Counted from the first letter of the stretch, positions 1 to 9,102 are shown. The stretch: 64,000 bases of DNA from Croceivirga sp009797885 (GCA_045866215.1 AP035880.1:2046001-2110000), one strand, 5' to 3'. A program made the numbers and translations. Notes: generated by a model not told the origin, from the sequence alone.

Positions 1-1
1 C

Positions 2-859
2 CTGTCTTATGAGTTTTCTGAGAACTGGAGGGTCAATGGCTCTTTAGGTCGCTATTTCAAGTTGCCCCCCTATACCATTCTTGGCTTTAGAAATAATGAT
101 GGGGATTTAGTGAACCAAAATGTGCGGTATACCCAAAGTGACCACCTTGTTTTGGGACTACAACATTATTTTGGGCCTTCATCGAGCATTTCATTGGAAG
201 GGTTCTACAAATGGTATGATGATTATCCCGTTTCCGTCCTGGATGGGGTTTCCCTGGCCAATAAGGGAGCTGATTTTGAGGTGTTGGGCAGTGAGGATGT
301 GGAAACCGTGGGCCGGGGCAGAAGTTATGGTGCCGAGCTACAGTTCCAACAAAAGTTATCGAACAATTTTTATGGTATTTTCTCCTACACTTGGTTCTAC
401 AGTGAATTCACCGGTTTTGATAGGAATGCTTTTTTACCGTCTGTCTGGGACAGCCGCCACCTTATTTCCTTTGTGGGTGGCTATAAATTAAAACGCAACT
501 GGGAAATTAGTGCCCGTTACCGTTTTGCAGGGGAAACACCATTTGTACCGACCGATTTGGAGGCCACTTTGGCCAATTACCCGGAAGTGATTCTCGATTA
601 CAATCGACTTGGAGAGGAAAACTTGGCCGTTTTTAGCCAATTGGACCTTCGGATTGACAAAAAATGGAACCTGAAAAAGCTTTCCTTGGATGTTTTTGTG
701 GAAGCACAAAACGTTTTGGGCCAAGAAATTCCCCAACCTACTGAATTTGGATTGGCGCGGGGTACGGACGGTACCATAATAGAACCCAGAAGTCTTGTGG
801 CCATTGAAAGTGATACTGGCCAAATTATACCGAGTATAGGGATTGTTGTGGATTTTTGA
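2..859 (+). CDS. TonB-dependent outer-membrane receptor, C-terminal part (5' truncated)
   Basis: The frame is open from base 2 with no start, so the gene begins outside the window. About 285 residues remain. They look like the C-terminal half of a TonB-dependent outer-membrane beta-barrel: alternating aromatic strands (QHYFGPSSSISLEGFYKWY, LISFVGGYKLKRNWEISARY), a late strand with DVFVEAQNVLG, and a terminal phenylalanine (VVDF) of the kind recognised by the BAM machinery. Receptors of this class import iron chelates, vitamins or oligosaccharides using TonB energy; the plug and any N-terminal carboxypeptidase-like domain are missing here, so the substrate cannot be read. It ends 3 bases from the convergent ZIP gene. 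Confidence 0.8.
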   Translation: MSYEFSENWRVNGSLGRYFKLPPYTILGFRNNDGDLVNQNVRYTQSDHLVLGLQHYFGPSSSISLEGFYKWYDDYPVSVLDGVSLANKGADFEVLGSEDVETVGRGRSYGAELQFQQKLSNNFYGIFSYTWFYSEFTGFDRNAFLPSVWDSRHLISFVGGYKLKRNWEISARYRFAGETPFVPTDLEATLANYPEVILDYNRLGEENLAVFSQLDLRIDKKWNLKKLSLDVFVEAQNVLGQEIPQPTEFGLARGTDGTIIEPRSLVAIESDTGQIIPSIGIVVDF

Positions 860-862
860 GTG

Positions 863-1684
863 TTATCCCAACCCCACATCCAGAGTCATCATTATAATAA
901 ATCCGCCGATAAAGCCCATAGTGGCCACATCGGTGTATTTATCCCGTTGGGTTTCCGGGATGACCTCTTCAACCACCACAAAAATCATTGCTCCAGCTGC
1001 AAAAGCCAGGGCATAGGGCAAAATAGGTTCAAAGGTAAGAACGGCCCATGCCCCCAACACCCCGGCAATGGGTTCCACAATTGCAGAAGCCTGGCCGTAC
1101 ATCCAACTCTTCCTTCGGCTTAACCCCTGTCTCCGCATGGGGACGGCTACGGCAAAACCCTCGGGAAAGTTCTGTAATCCAATTCCCAATGCCAAAGCTA
1201 TGGCACCTCCAATAGTGGCACCTTCAAAACCGGAGGCCACTCCTCCAAAGAGCACACCTACCGCTAATCCTTCTGGAATATTGTGCAAGGTAATGGCCAA
1301 TACCAAAAGTGTGGTACGGTGCCAGGGCGTTTTTACCCCTTCGGCCTCATCTATTTTAAAATTGATATGCAAGTGCGGCATTACCTTGTCGAGTCCAAAA
1401 ATGAACAGTGCCCCCAGCAAAAAACCTATCGCGGCCGGAATTACCTTTACAAAGCCTTCACCTTCACTCATTTCTATGCCCGGGGCCAATAAGCTCCAAA
1501 AACTCGCGGCGACCATGACGCCTCCCGTAAAACCCAACATCCCGTCCATCAGTGCCCGGTTTGGGCTTTTGAACAAAAAGACCAATCCGGCCCCGGCAGC
1601 GGTCAACCCCCAGGTAAAAAGGGTAGCGTACAGGGCGGCCAAGATGGGATCAATACTTTCAAAATAGGTAATTAGCTGTTCCAT
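863..1684 (-). CDS. ZIP family divalent metal transporter
   Basis: This 273-residue membrane protein is of the ZIP family (ZupT/GufA branch), which moves Zn, Mn or Fe into the cytoplasm. About eight hydrophobic segments are visible. The diagnostic metal-site helix reads TLHNIPEGLAVGVLFGG around residues 132-148, followed by a second helix with LQNFPEGFAVAVPM. A short loop containing HLHINF lies between TM3 and TM4, in the position of the family's variable His-rich loop. Its ATG overlaps the TAA of the upstream DtxR-type regulator by one base (TAATG), so the two are almost certainly co-transcribed. That coupling suggests Mn or Fe uptake controlled by the regulator. The exact metal cannot be read from sequence. 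Confidence 0.9.
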   Translation of the reverse strand: MEQLITYFESIDPILAALYATLFTWGLTAAGAGLVFLFKSPNRALMDGMLGFTGGVMVAASFWSLLAPGIEMSEGEGFVKVIPAAIGFLLGALFIFGLDKVMPHLHINFKIDEAEGVKTPWHRTTLLVLAITLHNIPEGLAVGVLFGGVASGFEGATIGGAIALALGIGLQNFPEGFAVAVPMRRQGLSRRKSWMYGQASAIVEPIAGVLGAWAVLTFEPILPYALAFAAGAMIFVVVEEVIPETQRDKYTDVATMGFIGGFIIMMTLDVGLG

Positions 1685-2358
1685 TAATCGTGTTGTTTTA
1701 CATAAAGGTTGGACGCTATTTGATTGGATATATGCAACCGACGACCATCAATCGCTATTTCGATGGAATCATCAAAATCTTCCCGTTCCAATATCTGGAT
1801 GGAATGACCAAGGGCAATATTGTTTTTGTCCAAATACTGTAAAAAGGAGGACGAGGTATCCTTCACCCCTACGCAGACCCCTTTGGCCATTATCGGTAGT
1901 TCGCTCAACAACTGCTTATCCCGTTCTTGAAATTCCCCGCTTTTGGTGGGAATGGGATCGCCATGGGGATCATACTTGGGAAAATCGAGCAGTTCATCAA
2001 TCTTATCGATCAGCTTTTCACTTTTAATATGTTCCAATTGTTCGGCCACTTCATGGACTTCATCCCAATTAAAATCCAACTTTTTTACCAAAAACACTTC
2101 CCAAAGTCGATGTTTTCTAACAATGGACAAAGCCGTTTTTTTACCCTTTTCGGTTAAGGTCACCCCTTGATAACGCACATAATTCACCAAACCCTTGCGG
2201 GCCAATCTCTTGGCCATGTCCGTAACGGAAGAGGGTTTGGTCTCCATCTCCTCTGCAATGGAATTGGTGGAAATCAACTGGGTTTCATTCCCTCCCAAAT
2301 GAAAAATGGTCTTGATATAGTTTTCTTCGGCCCGTGTCAAGAAAAAAGCTTTCCGCAA
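1684..2358 (-). CDS. DtxR/MntR family metal-dependent transcriptional regulator
   Basis: About 224 residues with the three-part layout of the DtxR/MntR family. An N-terminal winged helix-turn-helix (LTRAEENYIKTIFHLGG, then ISTNSIAEEMETKPSSVTDM) is followed by a dimerisation and metal-binding region (VRKHRLWEVFLVKKL, HEVAEQLEHIKSEKLIDKID, DFPKYDPHGDPIP) and a C-terminal SH3/FeoA-like domain. Such proteins repress metal uptake genes when loaded with Mn(II) or Fe(II). There is no in-frame ATG at the 5' end. The start is TTG at 2358 or, to judge by how family members begin, TTG at 2340. A perfect inverted repeat about 30 bases upstream is a likely autoregulatory operator. It forms an operon with the ZIP transporter. 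Confidence 0.9.
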   Translation of the reverse strand: MRKAFFLTRAEENYIKTIFHLGGNETQLISTNSIAEEMETKPSSVTDMAKRLARKGLVNYVRYQGVTLTEKGKKTALSIVRKHRLWEVFLVKKLDFNWDEVHEVAEQLEHIKSEKLIDKIDELLDFPKYDPHGDPIPTKSGEFQERDKQLLSELPIMAKGVCVGVKDTSSSFLQYLDKNNIALGHSIQILEREDFDDSIEIAIDGRRLHISNQIASNLYVKQHD

Positions 2359-2386
2359 AAATACATTTTATTTATCAAAAACTATT

Positions 2387-2402
2387 TTTAGATTCATCTA
2401 AA
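2387..2402 (-). promoter_or_regulatory. Palindrome upstream of the DtxR/MntR gene, probable operator
   Basis: TTTAGATTCATCTAAA is a dyad with perfect 7-base arms (TTTAGAT, ATCTAAA) around TC. Length, AT content and spacing resemble DtxR/MntR family operators (TTAGGTTAGCCTAA-like). It sits just upstream of the regulator start, so autoregulation is the natural reading. The binding protein is inferred, not shown. Confidence 0.6.
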
Positions 2403-2421
2403 TTTAGGATTTGAAGTTATT

Positions 2422-2540
2422 GGTTGATGGTTGATGGTTGATGGTTGATGGTTGATGGTTGATGGTTAGAAGTTAGAAGTTAGAAGTTAGAAGTTAGAAG
2501 TTAAAGGTTAAAGGTTAAAGGTTAAAGGTTGGAAGTTAAG
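2422..2540. repeat. Degenerate 7-base tandem repeat, 17 units
   Basis: Seventeen consecutive heptamers with a drifting sequence: six GGTTGAT, one GGTTAGA, four AGTTAGA, one AGTTAAA, three GGTTAAA, then GGTTGGA and AGTTAAG. The period is exactly 7 throughout. The array lies between the promoter side of the metal regulator and the 3' end of the SusD gene and is not coding on either strand. Such arrays are prone to slippage, so copy number may vary between strains. Confidence 0.9.
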
Positions 2541-2633
2541 ATAAAACAAGTCCGGTTTGTTGGGTTCCGGAGTGCAACAGTCTTGATGCCAGTACTTCTA
2601 AGCCACTGCCCCCAAGTAGTTTCCTTAAGTACC

Positions 2634-2667
2634 AAAAAAAACCGGCGACAGAATGTACACCGGTTTT
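2634..2667 (-). terminator. Rho-independent terminator after the SusCD operon
   Basis: On the minus strand AAAACCGG (2667-2660) pairs with CCGGTTTT (2645-2638), and the T run continues to 2634. It lies about 50 bases after the SusD stop and is the expected end of the SusC-SusD transcript. Confidence 0.7.
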
Positions 2668-2715
2668 AACTAACTAACTGAAACTAAACTAACTAATTAT
2701 TGATTCTTTTAAAAC

Positions 2716-4308
2716 TTAATACCCAGGGTTTTGGACCAACTCTGGATTCCGTTGCATTTCGGAGTCCGCTATGGGCAACAACAGATGTCTTTCCTCAAAG
2801 ATTTGGCCAAAGGTATTTTGCCTTCCCACCAAAGTAAAAAAGGTTACCTCGCCATTGGAACCTGAAGGATACAAACGTGTCCGCACCATATCGAACCAAA
2901 GCTTAAAGTCGAATATCAATTCGCGGTTTCGCTCCTTCCAAACCTCTTCCACAAAACCTGTCACGGAAAGCCCGGCAAGTTCTGTCCGTATGGTCTCGGG
3001 GTCCGTGGTCCAGTAGGCCCTGGCCCTTACCTGGGTCAAGTAATCCACGGCTTCGGCAGTTACCCCCTCAGATCGGGCTATGGCCTCCGCAGCAATCAAC
3101 AAGGCCTCTGGATAGCTGTATACCCTCAAATTTTTGGAAGACTGTGCCGTAGTAAAGAACGGTTCTTCGTCCAACCAGATGTAGGGGGTTACCGGAAAGG
3201 TAATCTCATCTCCGCCATTCGTCACAAAGTTGGTATGGAAATACTGCTTTTCCTGGGCCCTAAGGTCAAGCGTTTGATCGTACTGTTCATAAAGTTCAGG
3301 TCTTGGCCCGTACGCATTTTGGATATTAGCGTAGGCAGACCCCACCGAACCACTGACGGAGGCCGGAAAAGACCATTGTGGATAGGGAAACGCACGGATA
3401 CCTACTTCATATTCTATTTGATAGATATAGTCATTGGCCAAGGTTTTGGCCAAGCGCATTTTGTTATAGGCACTGTTTTCAAGTATAACGTTTCCATCCC
3501 CATCCCTATCATGCGTAGTAAGGGAGAAGGCGCCACTATTGATTACCTCACGTGCGGCGGTTGCCGCATTGGCATAGTTGTCCTGGGACAAGGGAAATCC
3601 ACTCATGGTGAGGTATACATCTGCCAACAGCATCTGGGCGGTTTCCGTAGTGATTCGGAAACCATTATCTACCATAGTACCACTAGGGAGACTTCCCGCC
3701 GCGATGGCAATGTTCAAATCGGCCACTATTTGGGCATAGACTTCGGAAACCGGGGCCCGGGCCACAAAAATCTCGTCCACACTGCCCACGGGTTCTAGAA
3801 TTAGGGGTACATCCCCAAACATGCGCACCAGATAGAAGTACGCAAAGGCACGAAAGAAACTCGCCTGTGCCAATAAATCACTCCGTTCCGCTTCGGAAAG
3901 GCCCGGGGTATCGGGAATATTTGCAATGGCCAGGTTGGCCCCAGAAATACCCACATAAAGACTTGCCCATATGCCATTTAATGTAGCGTCAATTTCCGTA
4001 GGGGAAATTGCCAGTTGCTGGGCAAGATCTACCTGGCGCTCCTGGCCATTGAACTCATTATCGAAGAAACCGGAAAGGTACTGTAGGTACATAATCCGTG
4101 CTCCACTGAACACCCCCTGACTGATATACATCTGGGGAGCCCCATTCTGATATAAAAAGTTTACGGCACTCTGCGCTTGGCCGGGCTCCGTAAAGAATTG
4201 ATCGACACTTAGCTGGTCCCGTGGTTCCTCTTCCAAAAAGTCGGAACAGGATACCGTGAATAGGACAAAACTCAAAAAGCCTAGTATTCTTAAAGTTTTC
4301 ATAGCCAT
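2716..4308 (-). CDS. SusD/RagB family nutrient-binding outer-membrane lipoprotein
   Basis: This 530-residue protein has a lipoprotein signal (LGFLSFVLFTVSCSDFLEEEP, lipobox Cys near residue 21). The mature start FLEEEPRDQLSVDQFF and the tetratricopeptide-rich body (AQASFFRAFAYFYLVRMFGD, then TAQMLLADVYLTMSGFPLSQ) are typical of SusD_RagB. SusD proteins sit as a lid on the partner SusC barrel and bind oligosaccharide at the cell surface. The C-terminal region (VEEVWKERNRELIFDFKLWFDMVR) is the conserved SusD helix. ATG at 4308 overlaps the SusC TAA by one base; an in-frame ATG at 4302 (MKTLRILG) is equally possible. The ligand cannot be read directly; the GH1 glucosidase and sugar symporter downstream suggest a beta-glucoside. 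Confidence 0.93.
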   Translation of the reverse strand: MAMKTLRILGFLSFVLFTVSCSDFLEEEPRDQLSVDQFFTEPGQAQSAVNFLYQNGAPQMYISQGVFSGARIMYLQYLSGFFDNEFNGQERQVDLAQQLAISPTEIDATLNGIWASLYVGISGANLAIANIPDTPGLSEAERSDLLAQASFFRAFAYFYLVRMFGDVPLILEPVGSVDEIFVARAPVSEVYAQIVADLNIAIAAGSLPSGTMVDNGFRITTETAQMLLADVYLTMSGFPLSQDNYANAATAAREVINSGAFSLTTHDRDGDGNVILENSAYNKMRLAKTLANDYIYQIEYEVGIRAFPYPQWSFPASVSGSVGSAYANIQNAYGPRPELYEQYDQTLDLRAQEKQYFHTNFVTNGGDEITFPVTPYIWLDEEPFFTTAQSSKNLRVYSYPEALLIAAEAIARSEGVTAEAVDYLTQVRARAYWTTDPETIRTELAGLSVTGFVEEVWKERNRELIFDFKLWFDMVRTRLYPSGSNGEVTFFTLVGRQNTFGQIFEERHLLLPIADSEMQRNPELVQNPGY

Positions 4309-7300
4309 TAAAAATTAAGGTTAAAGCCAAGGGTAAAGGTCCTGGGCCTTGGATATTGAAAAAAGAAAATGTTCTGAGCGAATTGACCACCGGTCAAATT
4401 TGGGTCATACGAGGAACCCTCAGGATCGAAGCCCTGAAAACTATCGGACTGTATAACAAACGCGTTGTCCACACTTGTATATACCCTAAGCATATTAAGG
4501 CCTATGGAATTGACAAATTCCTCAGGTAGGGTATAGCCCAGGGTGAACAAATTGCCCCGAAGGTACGAGCCATCCGCCACCCAACGACTATCTACCTGAC
4601 TGTTCTGGCCGGACGTCCCTTGATTTCGGATTTCCTGAACCTGGGTATTTTGGTTTTGGGGGGTCCACCCTTCGGTCAATATGGTACGTAAACCATTGGC
4701 AATACCGGACCGGTCCTCCGTGGAATGAAGGGCCTGCTGTAGAATATCCACATCAAAAACAAACTGTAGGTCCATGGTAAAATCGAATCTGCCCAGACGG
4801 AAGTTGTTGATAAAACTCCCTGTCCATACGGGTAACCCGTTACCGATAATGGTACGCTCTGCCGAGCGTCTTGCCTCACCGGGCAGCGCCCCTACCGCCG
4901 CAGCTTCTGCAGCTTGGTCCGTACCCCAAATACCTAGGCGTTCCAGACCCCAGAAAGATGCGACCGGTTCGCCTACACGCAGAATGGTGTTGCTACCGGA
5001 AACAAAGCCCGGCCCAGGAAAGATATCCTCGTCATTGGCCCCCAACTCTTCTATTCGGTTGATATTGTAGTTCATGTTGAACACGGACTCCCAAAAGAAA
5101 TTCTCCTTGGAATACTTCGAACTTATAGAGATATCCGCTCCTCTGTTGGAGATGGAACCAATGTTATCCCGAATGGTGGAAAAACCAGTGGAACGCGGTA
5201 TAGGCCTATTGAGCAATAGGTCTTCGGTAAGTTTGTAATAATAATCCAGCTCCAGATTGATCTGTGGATTTGTTTTAGTGCTCAATTCCACGCCCACATC
5301 AAATTGGGTGGTGGTTTCCCAGCCTACATCGGGATTGGGAAGACGTTCCACAAAACTATCGTTCACCCGTTGGCCATTGATCAGGGCCGTACCCGAGGTA
5401 ATGGTGGACAGGGTGGAATACGGAGCTATTTCCGTATTACCGGTAACCCCGTAGCTGGCCCTTAGTTTTAACCGGTTCACAAAGGAAGACTCCGAAAGGA
5501 AATCCTCTTCGGACAGCACCCAACCCAAACCTACGGAGGGAAAGAAGCCATATTTGTTGTTGTCCCCAAAACGGGAAGAACCGTCCACACGACCGGTCAA
5601 GGTCACCAAATACTTGTCCTTATAGGTATAACCTATCCTGGTAAAATAGGAGTTGATGGACCAATCATTGTAACCTGATCTAGGCTCGCCAAAAATACTG
5701 CCCGATTGTAAGCGATAGAATGAAAGGGAATTGTCCGGAAACCCTTCAGATCTTGCACTGAATCCAAAGGAGGTCCGCTGTTGCCAACTCGCTCCCAAAA
5801 TCGCATTGATCCGTGAATTTTCAAAGGATTTGTTATAGGTTAGGAAATTCTCCTGTTGCCAAAAGGTTACTTTTTCTTCAGCAACACTCGCCCTGCCCAA
5901 GGGGGCCGAAATGTTGAGCAAATCGTTCGGTTCAAAATTTTGAAAGGTCCGGTCCTGTTTGTCTATACCAAACTGGGTTTTAAAATCCAGTCCCTCCATG
6001 ATGTTGAACTCAAAGTAAACATTTCCGAATACCTGGTTTCGCAACCTACGGCGTACCTCGGTTTCCAAGACATGGACCGGGTTGGCCATGGCCTCTAAAT
6101 TAAAGTTATCGGTTATGGTACGGCTGTTGGACCAGCTACCGTCCGGAAAACGTACCGGGAAGATGGGCGGCATCTCGATCATGGTACGCCTTGGATTTTG
6201 GTTTCCCCCACCTTCTTGAAATGAATTCTCTACGGTATAGTTCACCAATACATTGGCCCCAAAGGATAGCCAATCCCTTATTTTGGTGTCATAGGCCAAT
6301 TTTCCGTTCCAACGTTCCAGATCATTGTTCAGCATGATTCCCTCAATGTCCGCGAAGTTCAAAAAGACCCCAACCGAAGAGTTCCCACTTCTTTGCTGAA
6401 TGGCCAATTGGTGGTTGTGCGTAAAGGCCGTACGGGTGGCCTCTTCTTGCCAATCCGTATCGTACAATGGATTGCCCTGGGCGTCAAAAAGCCGGGGATC
6501 CTCCCTGGTCAATATGGGTGCTATGGTAATATCGTCACGATATTTTGGAGTGTTGGCAAAACCGGTCTCCACTACTTCCAGAAACTCCTCGGCATTGAGC
6601 AGATCCAACTTTTTCCGTAATGTCCCCGCACTTACAAAGGCATCATAGGAAACCGTTAACCCATCGGTCTTTGCCCCACGTTTTGTAGTAACCAGGATAA
6701 CGCCGTTGGCACCACGCGCACCATAGATTGCCGTGGAAGAGGCATCCTTAAGCACCTCCATGCTCGCGATATCATTGGGATTGAGAAACTGAAAATCTTC
6801 CATGACCACCCCGTCCACCACAAAAAGTGGATTGGAACTGGAGTTAATGGTGCCCAGTCCCCTTATAATAATCCGTGGTTGGGCGGTCGGGCTTCCGGAA
6901 TTCAGGTACACATTGGCCCCAGCAACCCGGCCCTGCAGGCCCTGTATGGCATTGGCCACCGGTCTTTGTAAAATGGCTTCGCCGTCCACACTGGACACGG
7001 AACCTGTCACATCGGACTTTCGCTGTACTCCGTAGCCCACCAATACTACCTCCTCCAATTGTGCGGTATCCGTACTGAGTTGGACCATCATTTCCTGACC
7101 TGGGGTAGCATTTACCTCTTTGGCCTCAAAACCAATATAAGAGAAGACCAGCACGGCATCACTGTTTTGGATGGAAATGGTAAACTTGCCATCAAAATCC
7201 GTGACCACCCCATTTTGCGTGCCCTTTTCAAGAACGTTCGCTCCTGGCAAGGGATTGCCGTTCACATCGGTGACCGTACCCGATACTTGAAGTTGTTGAT

Positions 7301-7709
7301 CTTCCTCGTTTTTTTCTGGTGGGGGAACTACCTCGGCAGCCTTCGGCACGGGAAGGGAGCGCAGGATAATCAGTTTTCGTCTTAACTTATAGGAGATATC
7401 CGTTTGTTGAAACAGTCTTTTTAAAACGCTGGATAACTTTTCGTTATCTGCGGACAGGGAAACCCGTTGGTCCGCATTAATTTCATCGTTCATGTACACA
7501 AACTTAAAGTCCGTGAGGGCCTCTATTTCCTCAAGTACCCGTTGCATGGCCGTGTCCTCAAAGTTTAGGGTAACCTTGGCCCGCTGGGAATAGATATTGG
7601 CATGTATCGATAGGATGGAGGCTAGTAAGAGAAAGAGCGTGAGCTTCACCGCTAGGCCGATTTTAACGGAATTAGACTCAAAAAATCCAATTCCTTTGAA
7701 TTTTTCCAT
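4308..7709 (-). CDS. SusC/RagA family TonB-linked outer-membrane transporter with STN domain
   Basis: A 1133-residue TonB-dependent transporter of the SusC/RagA class. In order: signal peptide (about residues 20-40), STN domain (about 45-115, RVLEEIEALTDFKFVYMNDE), carboxypeptidase-like beta-sandwich (GTVTDVNGNPLPGANVLEKG), plug (VVLVGYGVQRKSDVTGSVSS, then NPLFVVDGVV and NDIASMEVLKDASSTAIYG), and a long barrel ending TFTLGFNLNF. SusC barrels import oligosaccharides captured by SusD. The STN domain is the part that contacts a FecR anti-sigma factor, and FecR and ECF sigma genes lie directly upstream, so ligand import is probably coupled to transcription of this operon. The length is normal for SusC proteins carrying an STN domain. 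Confidence 0.95.
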   Translation of the reverse strand: MEKFKGIGFFESNSVKIGLAVKLTLFLLLASILSIHANIYSQRAKVTLNFEDTAMQRVLEEIEALTDFKFVYMNDEINADQRVSLSADNEKLSSVLKRLFQQTDISYKLRRKLIILRSLPVPKAAEVVPPPEKNEEDQQLQVSGTVTDVNGNPLPGANVLEKGTQNGVVTDFDGKFTISIQNSDAVLVFSYIGFEAKEVNATPGQEMMVQLSTDTAQLEEVVLVGYGVQRKSDVTGSVSSVDGEAILQRPVANAIQGLQGRVAGANVYLNSGSPTAQPRIIIRGLGTINSSSNPLFVVDGVVMEDFQFLNPNDIASMEVLKDASSTAIYGARGANGVILVTTKRGAKTDGLTVSYDAFVSAGTLRKKLDLLNAEEFLEVVETGFANTPKYRDDITIAPILTREDPRLFDAQGNPLYDTDWQEEATRTAFTHNHQLAIQQRSGNSSVGVFLNFADIEGIMLNNDLERWNGKLAYDTKIRDWLSFGANVLVNYTVENSFQEGGGNQNPRRTMIEMPPIFPVRFPDGSWSNSRTITDNFNLEAMANPVHVLETEVRRRLRNQVFGNVYFEFNIMEGLDFKTQFGIDKQDRTFQNFEPNDLLNISAPLGRASVAEEKVTFWQQENFLTYNKSFENSRINAILGASWQQRTSFGFSARSEGFPDNSLSFYRLQSGSIFGEPRSGYNDWSINSYFTRIGYTYKDKYLVTLTGRVDGSSRFGDNNKYGFFPSVGLGWVLSEEDFLSESSFVNRLKLRASYGVTGNTEIAPYSTLSTITSGTALINGQRVNDSFVERLPNPDVGWETTTQFDVGVELSTKTNPQINLELDYYYKLTEDLLLNRPIPRSTGFSTIRDNIGSISNRGADISISSKYSKENFFWESVFNMNYNINRIEELGANDEDIFPGPGFVSGSNTILRVGEPVASFWGLERLGIWGTDQAAEAAAVGALPGEARRSAERTIIGNGLPVWTGSFINNFRLGRFDFTMDLQFVFDVDILQQALHSTEDRSGIANGLRTILTEGWTPQNQNTQVQEIRNQGTSGQNSQVDSRWVADGSYLRGNLFTLGYTLPEEFVNSIGLNMLRVYTSVDNAFVIQSDSFQGFDPEGSSYDPNLTGGQFAQNIFFFQYPRPRTFTLGFNLNF

Positions 7710-7752
7710 AATTTTAAAGGATTTTAGTTAACTACTAGTTGATTATTGATCT

Positions 7753-7787
7753 ATCGGGGAATGGTACCAGCATTTCCCGATTTTTTT
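7753..7787 (+). terminator. Intrinsic-terminator-like hairpin facing away from susC, in its 5' leader
   Basis: On the plus strand ATCGGGGAATG (7753-7763) pairs with CATTTCCCGAT (7771-7781), one G-U pair included, with a 7-base loop and then TTTTTT. Both neighbouring genes (SusC and FecR) are on the minus strand, so a plus-strand terminator here has no annotated gene to serve. It would end a transcript running antisense to the SusC start. On the minus strand the same stem is not followed by T residues. Confidence 0.55.
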
Positions 7788-7838
7788 ATCTGTGGTTTTT
7801 TGGCATTTATTTCATGGGCAATGGTATTTTAAGTTTGT

Positions 7839-9005
7839 TCAATTCTTGGGTTTGTTTATAATGATTTGGTCCCCATGGACCTCAAAATGGAAAGGGATGA
7901 TTTCGCTAAGGGATTCCATTACTTCCCCAATGGTTTCAATATCATAGCTCGCGGTGAATACCTTGTCGTTTAAGCTTGGGTAATCATTGGTAATGGATAC
8001 GTCATAAAACCGTTGCAACTTGGGAATGATCTGTGCAAAAGGTGTTCGTTTCAACACCAGTCTCCCGTGGATCCATGAGGTGTAAAGTTCCGTATCTACC
8101 GCTTCCATGACCATGGCATCGTTGGTTTTGTCCCAGGAGGCCATATGTCCAGGCGCCAACACTATGGGGTCGGCAATCGGTTTGTTTTTGTTGGAAAGGC
8201 CTACGGAACCTGAGACCAGAACCGTATTTATCTCCTTGTCCTCGGGATACGCCTTTACATTAAAAGCCGTGCCCAATACCGTTACAACCAAATCATTGCT
8301 GGTAACGATAAAAGGACGTTTCGCATCCTCGCTTACCTCAAAAAAGGCCTCGCCCGTTAAAAATACCTCCCTATGTTTCCCTCTGATGAACTTAATCGGG
8401 TACTTTATGGAAGAACCGGAATTGAGGTGCACTTTTGTCCCATCTGAAAGGGTTATCCCAAATCGCTTGGCATAGGGAACCGTTAAGGTGTTGTAGACCA
8501 ATTTATCCACAGGAACCGAATCCGAATACGAGAGGTTGGTTCCTTGTTTGGCCACCACCACATTTCCTTCATCATCTTTGATGGTCAAAGACCCGTCCTC
8601 CGACAATACTTTCACCTCCCCGTTTTCCAACTGCAGGGTAATCGCATTTTTGTCAACTATTGGCAGCCTTTCCTCCTGGGTTTGTACCGAATTGAACAGG
8701 TACCAAGCAGCAATACCCAAAAGGCCTATAAAAACAGCGGCATATCTAAAAATAGGTCTTGTCCAAAGCAGCTTTCTTGGGGGGATTGCAATTGGGTCGA
8801 TTTTCTGGAGTACCTTTTCCCAAACGGCGGTTTCGTCCAAGGTTTCCAATTCCCTGATATCCTTACCGGATTTCTGAATCAGCGCTATCCGATCAAAGAT
8901 TTTCCTGTTTTCATTTGACGAATGTAGCCATGAATCGAATTCCCGCTGTTCCATCTCGGAAAGAGTGGACGTCAGTTTTTTTACGATAAGTTTAGCTATT
9001 TCCAT
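7839..9005 (-). CDS. FecR family anti-sigma factor
   Basis: 388 residues with the FecR layout. A cytoplasmic N-terminal anti-sigma segment (LSEMEQREFDSWLHSSNENR) is followed by one membrane helix near residues 85-105 (YAAVFIGLLGIAAWYLF), a periplasmic FecR domain (TLTVPYAKRFGITLSDGTKV, HLNSGSSIKYP, REVFLTGEAFFEV) and a C-terminal DUF4974 domain (TPFAQIIPKLQRFYDVSITN). It holds the ECF sigma factor encoded 97 bases upstream and is expected to release or activate it when the STN domain of the downstream SusC signals ligand. The order sigma, fecR, susC, susD is the standard surface-signalling arrangement in Bacteroidota. Confidence 0.94.
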   Translation of the reverse strand: MEIAKLIVKKLTSTLSEMEQREFDSWLHSSNENRKIFDRIALIQKSGKDIRELETLDETAVWEKVLQKIDPIAIPPRKLLWTRPIFRYAAVFIGLLGIAAWYLFNSVQTQEERLPIVDKNAITLQLENGEVKVLSEDGSLTIKDDEGNVVVAKQGTNLSYSDSVPVDKLVYNTLTVPYAKRFGITLSDGTKVHLNSGSSIKYPIKFIRGKHREVFLTGEAFFEVSEDAKRPFIVTSNDLVVTVLGTAFNVKAYPEDKEINTVLVSGSVGLSNKNKPIADPIVLAPGHMASWDKTNDAMVMEAVDTELYTSWIHGRLVLKRTPFAQIIPKLQRFYDVSITNDYPSLNDKVFTASYDIETIGEVMESLSEIIPFHFEVHGDQIIINKPKN

Positions 9006-9102
9006 AAACCAATTTCATGGATTAATAGGTATGCCCCTTTATAGTAGGACACAGAATATCATAAAAAGGGTGATGTTAAAATTGAAAAAAAACAAAAAAG
9101 GG

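Noticed and set aside
1068..1667. Plus-strand ORF of 199 residues inside the ZIP gene
   Set aside because: Antisense shadow of a clear ZIP transporter; Pro/Lys/Ser-rich composition with no domain.
3235..3798. Plus-strand ORF of 187 residues inside the SusD gene
   Set aside because: Antisense shadow of SusD with no recognisable protein features.
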